A stretch of DNA of 64,000 nucleotides from assembly GCA_022793685.1 (NCBI GenBank), contig JAAWDI010000046.1, positions 1 through 64,000 on the forward strand, read 5' to 3'. Source of the stretch: Oscillospiraceae bacterium (GTDB taxonomy: Bacteria; Bacillota; Clostridia; Oscillospirales; Oscillospiraceae). Position numbers and translations under genes: made by a program. Positions 57,586 through 64,000 of the stretch are shown here, piece after piece. Each line of letters starts with the position of its first letter. Position 1 is the stretch's first letter. The notes beneath the pieces are model-generated. The model saw only the letters and a list, made by a program, of their open reading frames with translations. It made no database searches and had not been told where the DNA came from.

Positions 57586-58512
57586 TCAGGCGCCTCCGGC
57601 GGCAGGAACAGGTCGTTGTTGTCGTGGCCGTCGCCCACATGCGTTAAAATTCCAGTGACTGGTCAAAAACTCCTCGTCGGAGCGCAGCAGCCAGCTCTCA
57701 TCCGGCCTTTCCGGGTCACCGTTGTCCATCCATGTCACGTCCACATGATACCACTGCCCGTCCACCCGCACCAGGTTCCATGCGTGATGGGCGCTCCTCG
57801 TCTCGCCAGAGACCACGATGCTGTCCAGCCCCAAGGCCTCCGCCAAACACTGGAAGGTCTGGGCGTAGCCCTCGCAGACGCACATGCCGTACACCAAAGC
57901 GCCGTATTCGCTGCCGGCAAAGCGGTTGCGGTCATGGTTTTCCCTGCTCCAGCCGCCCTCCAGGCTTTCATAGTTGTACTCCAGCTCATTGCACATTAGG
58001 TCACAGATGGCGCGCACCTTCTTTTCGTCGGAGGCGTCCTTGCCCGGCAGCTTGGCCACCCATTCCTCAAAGACCGGCTCGAAAGCGGCGGTCATCTCCT
58101 CCCGGCTGCCGACGGGGACAATGGCTTCCCCGCGCTCTACCCCCACAAAGCCCGTGAAATCCTCGTTGGTAATCAGCACGTACTTTCCCCACTGCCACCG
58201 CCGCACCGCGTGGAGGGCGTTGTACAGGTCCAACACGTCCAGCATGGCCAGCCATTTCTGGTCTTCGTCACCGCTGAGGAGCGGCTCGTCAAACAGATAC
58301 GGCTCGCCTTCGGTGATAACGCCCGACTCCAGCACCTCATAAAGCTGCCGCTGCTCCTCCGTCATCTTGGCAACAAAGAAATCCCGCACCGAAACCTCCT
58401 CCGCAGCGGGCTCTGTCTCCGTCGGAGACGGCGTAGGGTCGGGCCCTCCCTGGGGCGTGCAGCCTGCCAGCAAAAGCAGAGCGAGCAAAAGAGGAAACAG
58501 ACGCTTTTTCAT
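57586..58512 (-). CDS. Lipoprotein with transglutaminase-like domain, apparently frameshifted near its C-terminus
   Basis: Start placed at ATG 58510-58512 (MKKRLFPLLLALLLLAGCTP) with GGAGGG upstream; the signal ends in a lipobox LAGC. The transglutaminase-like core shows YGMCVCEGYAQTFQCLAEALG (catalytic Cys), SAHHAWNLVRVDGQWYHVDV (His) and TWMDNGDPERPDE (Asp region). The frame then ends in an odd Arg/Pro/Gln-rich tail. Removing one G from the GGG run near 57628-57635 gives instead NACGDGHDNNDLFLPPEA and then PESWWAQDAA, ending at 57558-57560. This reads like a natural C-terminus, so a one-base insertion (real or sequencing error) is likely. The full gene would span 57558-58512. Confidence 0.85.
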   Translation of the reverse strand: MKKRLFPLLLALLLLAGCTPQGGPDPTPSPTETEPAAEEVSVRDFFVAKMTEEQRQLYEVLESGVITEGEPYLFDEPLLSGDEDQKWLAMLDVLDLYNALHAVRRWQWGKYVLITNEDFTGFVGVERGEAIVPVGSREEMTAAFEPVFEEWVAKLPGKDASDEKKVRAICDLMCNELEYNYESLEGGWSRENHDRNRFAGSEYGALVYGMCVCEGYAQTFQCLAEALGLDSIVVSGETRSAHHAWNLVRVDGQWYHVDVTWMDNGDPERPDESWLLRSDEEFLTSHWNFNACGRRPRQQRPVPAAGGA

Positions 58513-58588
58513 GGTAATCCCTCCGGTGTTGTAATGAGCCGGCCTCATGTACCAAAGGCGCGGCGGCATATAGCCTGCGGCCATTGCA

Positions 58589-58660
58589 CCACAGGCGCAA
58601 CACGCCGTTGTGGGACATGGATAAAATCAAGTACAATAGCCGTTTGCGGCTATTGTAACA
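58589..58660 (-). repeat. Duplicated upstream element, copy B (in front of the transglutaminase-like gene)
   Basis: About 53 of 68 positions match 45338-45411. Read on the minus strand, CAATAGCCG pairs perfectly with CGGCTATTG (4-nt loop), then TTGATTTTATCC, then a stem CCACA-AC-GGCG / CGCC-TGTGG around TGTTG. Differences from copy A in the first palindrome are partly compensatory (TAATAACTG/CAGCTATTA versus CAATAGCCG/CGGCTATTG). It ends 76 bp upstream of the lipoprotein start. Confidence 0.65.
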
Positions 58661-58734
58661 CAGGCCGGTTAAAAAAGCACGAAAAACGCCGGGAGGCTCT
58701 TCCGCACAACAGGTTGCAGTCTGCATGGGCTTTC

Positions 58735-58764
58735 TTGACACTTTACCACAAAATAGGGTAAAAT
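58735..58764 (+). promoter_or_regulatory. Promoter of the topoisomerase subunit B gene
   Basis: TTGACA (58735-58740) and TAAAAT (58759-58764) with an 18-bp spacer, about 100 bp upstream of the ATG at 58862. Confidence 0.65.
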
Positions 58765-58861
58765 AGTAAAAGACAGCTATTTGATAATGCCATATACTGC
58801 AACGGCGCGCCGCGCCTGTAGTAAGGCAAAGAGTAAATGACCGCAAAAAGGAGAACCGACC

Positions 58862-60853
58862 ATGGCAAAACCGTCCAAAGATTACGGCAACGACTCCATC
58901 GCCTCCCTCAAGGGTGCAGACCGGGTACGCAAGCGCCCCGGCGTCATCTTTGGTTCCGACGGGTTGGAGGGCTGTGAGCACGCCGTCTTTGAAATTCTCT
59001 CCAACGCCATTGACGAGGCCCGCGAAGGGCACGGCTCCCTCATCACTGTCCGCCGCTTTGCGGACGGCTCCATCGAGGTGGAGGACCAGGGCCGCGGCTG
59101 TCCGGTGGCATGGACCGAGAAGGAGCAGCGCTACAACTGGGAGCTGGTGTTCTGTGAGCTGTACGCCGGCGGCAAGTATGGCGGCAGCGAGGGAGACAAC
59201 TATGAATATTCCCTTGGCCTGAATGGTCTTGGCTCCTGCGCCACCCAGTACGCCAGCGAATATATGGACGTGACGGTCTGGCGGGACGGCAAAAAGTACT
59301 CCCTCCACTTTGAGAAGGGTGAAAATGTGGGCGGTCTTTCGGAGGAAGAAACCGACCGCGGCAAGAAAACGGGCACCCGTATTCGCTGGAAGCCTGACCT
59401 GGACGTGTTCACCGACATCGCCATTCCCGCCGACTATTTCACCGACGTGATGAAACGGCAGGCGGTGGTCAACGCCGGCGTCACCTTCCGCTTTCTGGAC
59501 GCGGGACAGGAGGCCTTGGAGTTCCGCTACGACAACGGTATTTTAGATTATGTCACCGAGCTTGCGGGGGAAGGCTCCCTCACAGCGCCCACCTTCTGGC
59601 AGACGGAACGGAAGGGCCGAGACCGTGAGGACAAGCCGGAATATAAGGTGAAGCTGTCGGTCTCCTTCTGCTTCTCCAATACGGTACAGATAATCGAGCA
59701 CTATCACAACTCCAGCTGGCTGGAGCACGGAGGCAGTCCGGAAAAGGCCATGCGCTCCGCCTTCGTCTCCGCCATCGACGCTTATCTGCGGGGGCAAAAC
59801 AAGTACCAGAAAAATGAGAGCAAGGTCACCTGGAACGACATTCAGGACTGCCTCGTGCTGGTGAGCAACAACTTCTCCACCCAGACCAGCTATGAAAACC
59901 AGACCAAGAAGGCCATCAACAACAAGTTCGTGCAGGAGGCCATGGCCGACTTCCTCCGCGCCCAGCTTGAGGTCTACTTCATCGAGAACCGCTTTGACGC
60001 GGAGAAAATAGCGGAGCAGGTGCTGGTAAACAAACGCTCCCGTGAAACGGCGGAGAAGGCGCGGCTGAACATCAAGAAGAAGCTCTCCGGCAGCGTGGAC
60101 ATCTCCAACCGGGTGCAGAAATTCGTGGACTGCCGCTCCAAGGATGTGGAGCAGCGGGAACTGTATATCGTGGAGGGTGACTCCGCATTGGGCAGCGTCA
60201 AGCTCTCACGGGACGCGGAGTTCCAGGGCATCATGCCGGTGCGGGGCAAGATACTCAACTGTCTCAAGGCGGACTATGCCAAAATCTTTAAGAGCGAAAT
60301 TATCACCGACCTTTTGAAGGTTATGGGCTGCGGCGTGGAGGTGCAAAACAAGCACGTCAAAGACCTGAACGCCTTTGACAAGGCCAACCTCCGCTGGAAC
60401 AAAATCGTCATCTGCACCGACGCCGACGAGGACGGCTTCCAGATACGCACCCTTATCCTGACCATGCTGTGGCGGCTCACCCCCACCCTCATCAAAGAGG
60501 GCTATGTCTATATCGCGGAGACCCCCCTTTATGAAATCACCTACAAGGACGGCGGTAAGGACATGACCTGGTTCGCCTATTCGGAAAAAGAGAAAAACGA
60601 CATTCTCTCTGGTGAGTTAGTGGACAAAAAGTACAGCCTTCAGCGCTCCAAGGGTTTGGGCGAGAACGACCCGGAGATGATGGCACTGACCACCATGAAC
60701 CCCGCCACCCGGCGGCTTATCAAAGTCCTGCCGGAGGGCGCCGACCTGACGGCGCAGATGTTCGACCTGCTGCTGGGCAACAATCTTCAGGGACGGAAGG
60801 ACCACATCGCCAACGAAGGGTACAAATATTTGGAATTGGCCGACATCTCATAA
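58862..60853 (+). CDS. Type IIA DNA topoisomerase subunit B (ParE-like, divergent branch)
   Basis: The ATPase/TOPRIM subunit of a type IIA topoisomerase, 663 residues. The GHKL ATPase domain shows RVRKRPGVIFGSDGLEG, EILSNAIDEAREGHG and SLGLNGLGSCATQYAS. The TOPRIM domain has YIVEGDSALGSVKLSRD, where gyrase and ParE usually read EGDSAGGSAKQGRD, and CTDADEDGFQIRTLILTMLWR instead of the common DADVDGSHIRTLLLT. These differences place it in a divergent clostridial branch rather than GyrB. The C-terminal QRSKGLGENDPEMMALTTMNP is conserved. AAAGGAG precedes the start. Its A-subunit partner lies downstream, after an intervening secreted-protein gene. Confidence 0.9.
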   Translation: MAKPSKDYGNDSIASLKGADRVRKRPGVIFGSDGLEGCEHAVFEILSNAIDEAREGHGSLITVRRFADGSIEVEDQGRGCPVAWTEKEQRYNWELVFCELYAGGKYGGSEGDNYEYSLGLNGLGSCATQYASEYMDVTVWRDGKKYSLHFEKGENVGGLSEEETDRGKKTGTRIRWKPDLDVFTDIAIPADYFTDVMKRQAVVNAGVTFRFLDAGQEALEFRYDNGILDYVTELAGEGSLTAPTFWQTERKGRDREDKPEYKVKLSVSFCFSNTVQIIEHYHNSSWLEHGGSPEKAMRSAFVSAIDAYLRGQNKYQKNESKVTWNDIQDCLVLVSNNFSTQTSYENQTKKAINNKFVQEAMADFLRAQLEVYFIENRFDAEKIAEQVLVNKRSRETAEKARLNIKKKLSGSVDISNRVQKFVDCRSKDVEQRELYIVEGDSALGSVKLSRDAEFQGIMPVRGKILNCLKADYAKIFKSEIITDLLKVMGCGVEVQNKHVKDLNAFDKANLRWNKIVICTDADEDGFQIRTLILTMLWRLTPTLIKEGYVYIAETPLYEITYKDGGKDMTWFAYSEKEKNDILSGELVDKKYSLQRSKGLGENDPEMMALTTMNPATRRLIKVLPEGADLTAQMFDLLLGNNLQGRKDHIANEGYKYLELADIS

Positions 60854-60893
60854 GAAACGTGTGCCGGTTAAAATTTGCAGAGGAGGAAACGTG

Positions 60894-62735
60894 ATGAAAC
60901 GGCTATTCACTTTCGTACTCACACTGGCGCTCTGCCTGAGCGCACTGCCCGGACTGGCCTTCGCCGCCAGTACCGCTCCTTTGTGGGAGCGGGCGGGCTA
61001 TGACAGCAAGGCCGCCTGTCTGGAAATCTGTGAAATTACAGAAGCAGAATACGCCCAACTGGAGAAGGAAGCGGCTACCTTCGACCCGGAGGCCTATTTT
61101 GAGGAGGAATACGGCGACTGGTACACCCGCGAGGAGTTCGAGGAATACTACCTCTCCGAAGGCGAGACCTTTGAGGAATACCTGACGTGGGACTGGTTCA
61201 CCGACCGCGTCATCGAGCTTGAGGACGCGCGTTTTGAGGCGTGGAAGAAATCCCACGGTTATCTTCTCTCCGGCTTTGACCCGGAGGCCTATTTCGAGGA
61301 GGAACACCCCTATTGGGACTCCCCGGAGGAGTATATGGAAATCAGCGGCATAACCCGCTCGGAATTTGAGACGGAGATGCAGGACGAATACCTCCGTGAC
61401 CGCTATGATGCCGAGCGGGAGGCCCAGCGGCAGAAAGCGTGGGCGGAAAACCTGATTTCCACCATGGGCGGCAAGCCCGGCAAGGTCAACGTGGTGGTGG
61501 GCGGCTCCTGCGTGGTTTTCCCCAGCGCAGCGCCGGAATTGGTCAAGGGCCGCACCATGGTGCCCCTTCGTGCCGTCATGGAGGCGCTGGGCGCCAAGGT
61601 GGAGTGGACGGACGGCGGCGTTGCCTGCACGCTGGACGGCGTGACCCTATCCTTCCGCGTGGGGGACACGGTGCTGAACGTCACAAAGGACGGCAAGACT
61701 GAAACCGTACAGATGAAAACCGCCCCCTACCTCAAGGGCAACTTTACCTATGTGCCCGTCCGCTTCTTTGCCGAGGCGCTGGGCTATGACGTATTTTGGG
61801 ACAGCCTCTGCACCTCCGCCGTGCTGATTGACAAGGAGGCCGTCATCGCAGAGCTGGACAAGGACTTCACCATTTACAATGAAATTCTCGCTTGGCAGGC
61901 GAAGGCCAACGGCGACGGCGCGCGGGAAGGCAGCCTCTCCGCCACTATGAATGTCACCACTATGGACTCCATCAGCGGCAACAAGACCGTTACCGCCTCC
62001 GCCAACGGGACGCTCCTCGCCAGCAGCGAGGCAGTCAACCTGTCCGGCACCATGAACCTGTCCAGCTTGGTTGACCTGATGCAGGCACAGGGGGATTATC
62101 CAGAGCTTGCCGGCCTGCCGCAAATGCTGCGCAGCCTGCCGTACAGCTTCATCGCTTCTCAGGAGGGCATCTTCCTCAATATGCCCCAACTGACGGAAAC
62201 GGGTGAAATGGATGCGGGCCATTGGAGCCTGCTTGGCAGCGGCGTTTCTCTGGGCGGCACAGCTGACAGGAGCGAAACCCTTGGCCATTATATCTACGAC
62301 AGCACGACAGCCGCCAACATGTTCCCCGTTTTGCTGTCCGGCCAGTTGGCTGACGCGGCGGAAATCCTGTCCGACACTTGGGGAGACAGCAATTTCACCC
62401 GCAGCGGCTCCGGCTATGCGTGGAAAATGGACACGGACGATTACGGCGTTGGCTCCTATGACTCTCCTTACAGCGAATTGGAGGTAAGCGCCACCTTCCG
62501 CCCCGACGGCAACGTCAGCTTCCGTATGGCCATGGGGATGCGTACCAGCCTCATCGGCGGCCCCGTCGCCATGCGCATTACCTGCTCCGGCAGCAGCGGC
62601 GTGTCCGGCGGAAATCTGGATATGCAGCTTCAGCTTCGCAACATGGCGGACGTCGGCATCAAAGCAAACTGGAACTGCCGCAGCACCAGCCGCGTCCCCG
62701 TCACCGCGCCGCCGGAGGGCGCGGTCATCGAATAA
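60894..62735 (+). CDS. Secreted protein with copper-amine-oxidase-N-type (stalk) domain
   Basis: Start placed at ATG 60894 with AGAGGAGG 7 nt upstream. The signal peptide is KRLFTFVLTLALCLSALPGLAFA. A long acidic, aromatic region (about residues 30-190; FDPEAYFEEEYGDWYTREEF; a second FDPEAYFEEEHPYWDSPEEY) contains an internal repeat. The stalk domain follows (GRTMVPLRAVMEALGAKVEW; GNFTYVPVRFFAEALGYDVFW; about residues 220-330). The remainder is a Ser/Thr-rich beta domain. No catalytic site is visible; such proteins are surface or wall-associated in Firmicutes. It is odd that it sits between two topoisomerase subunit genes on the same strand, with only 40 bp on either side. Confidence 0.85.
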   Translation: MKRLFTFVLTLALCLSALPGLAFAASTAPLWERAGYDSKAACLEICEITEAEYAQLEKEAATFDPEAYFEEEYGDWYTREEFEEYYLSEGETFEEYLTWDWFTDRVIELEDARFEAWKKSHGYLLSGFDPEAYFEEEHPYWDSPEEYMEISGITRSEFETEMQDEYLRDRYDAEREAQRQKAWAENLISTMGGKPGKVNVVVGGSCVVFPSAAPELVKGRTMVPLRAVMEALGAKVEWTDGGVACTLDGVTLSFRVGDTVLNVTKDGKTETVQMKTAPYLKGNFTYVPVRFFAEALGYDVFWDSLCTSAVLIDKEAVIAELDKDFTIYNEILAWQAKANGDGAREGSLSATMNVTTMDSISGNKTVTASANGTLLASSEAVNLSGTMNLSSLVDLMQAQGDYPELAGLPQMLRSLPYSFIASQEGIFLNMPQLTETGEMDAGHWSLLGSGVSLGGTADRSETLGHYIYDSTTAANMFPVLLSGQLADAAEILSDTWGDSNFTRSGSGYAWKMDTDDYGVGSYDSPYSELEVSATFRPDGNVSFRMAMGMRTSLIGGPVAMRITCSGSSGVSGGNLDMQLQLRNMADVGIKANWNCRSTSRVPVTAPPEGAVIE

Positions 62736-62774
62736 GCACACCCCCATCTTTCATCAGATAAGGATGATAAGCCA

Positions 62775-64000
62775 ATGCCAAAGAAGAAGCAGCCGGAGCG
62801 AAAGCTCGACGCCATCGATACCTCCAATGTCCGCGGCCTCAGCGCCGAGGTGCTGGAGCAGCCCATCACCGAGACGCTGGAACTGAACTACATGCCCTAT
62901 GCCATGTCGGTCATCGTCTCCCGCGCCATTCCGGAGATTGACGGGTTTAAGCCCTCTCACCGTAAGCTGCTTTACACCATGTACCAGATGAAGCTGCTCA
63001 CCGGCAGCCGCACCAAGTCGGCCAACATCGTGGGGCAGACTATGAAGCTGAACCCCCACGGCGACGCCGCCATCTATGACACCATGGTGCGCCTTTCCCG
63101 CGGCTACGGCGCTCTGCTCCACCCCTTTGTGGACAGCAAGGGCAACTTCGGCAAGGTCTACTCCCGCGATATGGCGTGGGCCGCTCCCCGATACACGGAG
63201 GCCAAGCTGGACCCTGTCTGCGCCGAGTTCTTCCGCGACATCGACCAGGACACGGTGGACTTTGTGGACAACTACGACGGCTCTATGCAGGAGCCGACCC
63301 TGCTGCCCACCACCTTCCCCAACGTGCTGGTGGCCGCAAATCAGGGCATTGCCGTGGGCATGGCATCCAACCTGTGCGGCTTCAATCTGGGGGAGGTGTG
63401 CGACGCTGCCATCGCCCATCTGGACAATCCGGACTGCGACCTGCTGGACATTCTGAAGGCCCCCGACTTCCCCACCGGCGGCGAGCTGCTTTACGACGGG
63501 GCAGAGCTGGCGGAGATTTACCGCACCGGCCGCGGTTCCTTCAAGGTGCGGGCCAAGTGGCGTTATGAAAAAGAGGGAAACCTCATCGAGATTTATGAAA
63601 TTCCCTACACCACCACCGCCGAGGCCATTATGGACAAGGTGGCGGAGCTTATCAAGGCGGGCAAAATCAAAGAGATTGCCGATATGCGGGACGAGACCGA
63701 CCTTTCCGGCCTGAAGCTGACCATCGACCTCAAACGGGGAACCGACCCGGAAAAGCTGATGCAAAAGCTGTTCCGCACCACCCCCTTGCAGGACTCCTTC
63801 GGCTGCAACTTTAACATCCTTATCGCCGGAATGCCCAAGGTCATGGGCGTCAAGGAGATTTTGGACGAGTGGTGCGCATGGCGCTCAGAGAGCGTCCGCC
63901 GCCGGGTGTACCACGCCATGAAGAAGAAGCAGGAGAAGCTGCACCTCTTAAAGGGCCTCAAAAAAATCCTGCTGGACATCGACAAGGCCATCAAAATCGT
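62775..64000 (+). CDS. Type IIA DNA topoisomerase subunit A (ParC-like), 3' truncated by window edge
   Basis: The ORF is open to the window end (408 codons visible) and is not in the ORF track. It begins MPKKKQPERKLDAIDTSNVR and continues LNYMPYAMSVIVSRAIPEID, GFKPSHRKLLYTMYQMKLL, MKLNPHGDAAIYDTMVRLSR, and the active-site tyrosine in MAWAAPRYTEAKLDPV. The residue matching E. coli GyrA Ser83 is Ala (GDAAIYD versus GDSAVYD). This is the quinolone-contact serine, so this enzyme may be naturally less quinolone-sensitive. It forms a pair with the subunit B gene upstream. The DGFKPSHRKLL sequence, where gyrase has DGLKPVQRRIL, supports a divergent branch. Confidence 0.9.
   Translation, partial: MPKKKQPERKLDAIDTSNVRGLSAEVLEQPITETLELNYMPYAMSVIVSRAIPEIDGFKPSHRKLLYTMYQMKLLTGSRTKSANIVGQTMKLNPHGDAAIYDTMVRLSRGYGALLHPFVDSKGNFGKVYSRDMAWAAPRYTEAKLDPVCAEFFRDIDQDTVDFVDNYDGSMQEPTLLPTTFPNVLVAANQGIAVGMASNLCGFNLGEVCDAAIAHLDNPDCDLLDILKAPDFPTGGELLYDGAELAEIYRTGRGSFKVRAKWRYEKEGNLIEIYEIPYTTTAEAIMDKVAELIKAGKIKEIADMRDETDLSGLKLTIDLKRGTDPEKLMQKLFRTTPLQDSFGCNFNILIAGMPKVMGVKEILDEWCAWRSESVRRRVYHAMKKKQEKLHLLKGLKKILLDIDKAIKI

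Noticed and set aside
1-64000. CRISPR arrays, rRNA or tRNA genes, transposase genes
   Set aside because: I looked for regularly spaced direct repeats, tRNA-like cloverleaf ends and transposase motifs on both strands and found none; only short palindromic elements are present.

Overview
The window looks like a chromosomal segment of a GC-rich, anaerobic, spore-forming Clostridia member, most likely a gut Oscillospiraceae relative (Flavonifractor / Intestinimonas / Lawsonibacter type). This is inferred from three things. Sporulation genes are present (spmA, spmB, spoIIP, a ytvI-like gene). Oxygen-sensitive glycyl-radical enzymes are present (NrdD and two dehydratase/lyase-type enzymes). The translation and housekeeping genes are of Firmicutes type, with strong AGGAGG ribosome binding sites and hairpin/U-run terminators. 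I could not run a taxonomic search.

Layout. 1-6.7 kb: the end of infB, then an unusual interruption by a divergent small-protein/XRE-repressor pair, then rbfA-nrnA-truB-ribF, then spmA-spmB on the minus strand and an AbrB-like regulator. 6.8-16.3 kb: mostly minus-strand housekeeping genes (rsmI, trmN6-like, nrdG, nrdD with an NrdR-box-like site, argS, a DUF1934 gene with a duplicated 3' end, murI), one plus-strand unknown gene and a coiled-coil gene. 16.4-20.6 kb: a flavin-binding NimA-like protein, an Rrf2 regulator coupled to a truncated MetH-like homocysteine methyltransferase, and an Old Yellow Enzyme/Fe-S/FAD oxidoreductase. 21.2-33.6 kb: the main accessory locus, with two tandem LysR regulators, two paralogous glycyl-radical enzymes, one radical-SAM activase, a CoA-acylating aldehyde dehydrogenase, a phosphate acyltransferase and an iron alcohol dehydrogenase. 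Together these could convert an unidentified substrate to an aldehyde, then to acyl-CoA and acyl-phosphate (ATP yield), with alcohol formation as an electron outlet, and with no microcompartment genes in the window. 33.7-38.6 kb: spoIIP, ytvI-like permease, HtrA protease, lysophospholipase. 38.7-43.3 kb: glpK, then an aromatic operon (DAHP synthase, prephenate dehydrogenase, metallo-beta-lactamase-fold protein) preceded by a Phe/Tyr-rich leader peptide and attenuator. 43.4-47 kb: a second OYE-type oxidoreductase, an XRE-membrane regulator and the stub of a second copy. 47.1-55.7 kb: an oligopeptide ABC importer (oppABCDF-like) with a creatininase-family hydrolase, an M42 aminopeptidase and an RpiR regulator. 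55.8-64 kb: proS, a small membrane protein, a frameshifted lipoprotein transglutaminase, and a topoisomerase IIA pair (parE/parC-like) separated by a secreted stalk-domain protein.

The most interesting observations are: (1) a complete-looking peptide-leader attenuator upstream of the DAHP synthase gene; (2) the twin glycyl-radical enzyme locus with no assignable substrate; (3) a duplicated DUF1934 3' end in which all differences between copies are synonymous, as expected for an integration or allelic-replacement scar; (4) a ~70-bp element present twice, each time upstream of a minus-strand gene, with partly compensatory changes in its palindromes; (5) a repressor module inserted into the infB-rbfA operon with two matching TTAG-N7-CTAA palindromes. 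All functional assignments come from reading motifs by eye and remembered family features; no database search was possible.
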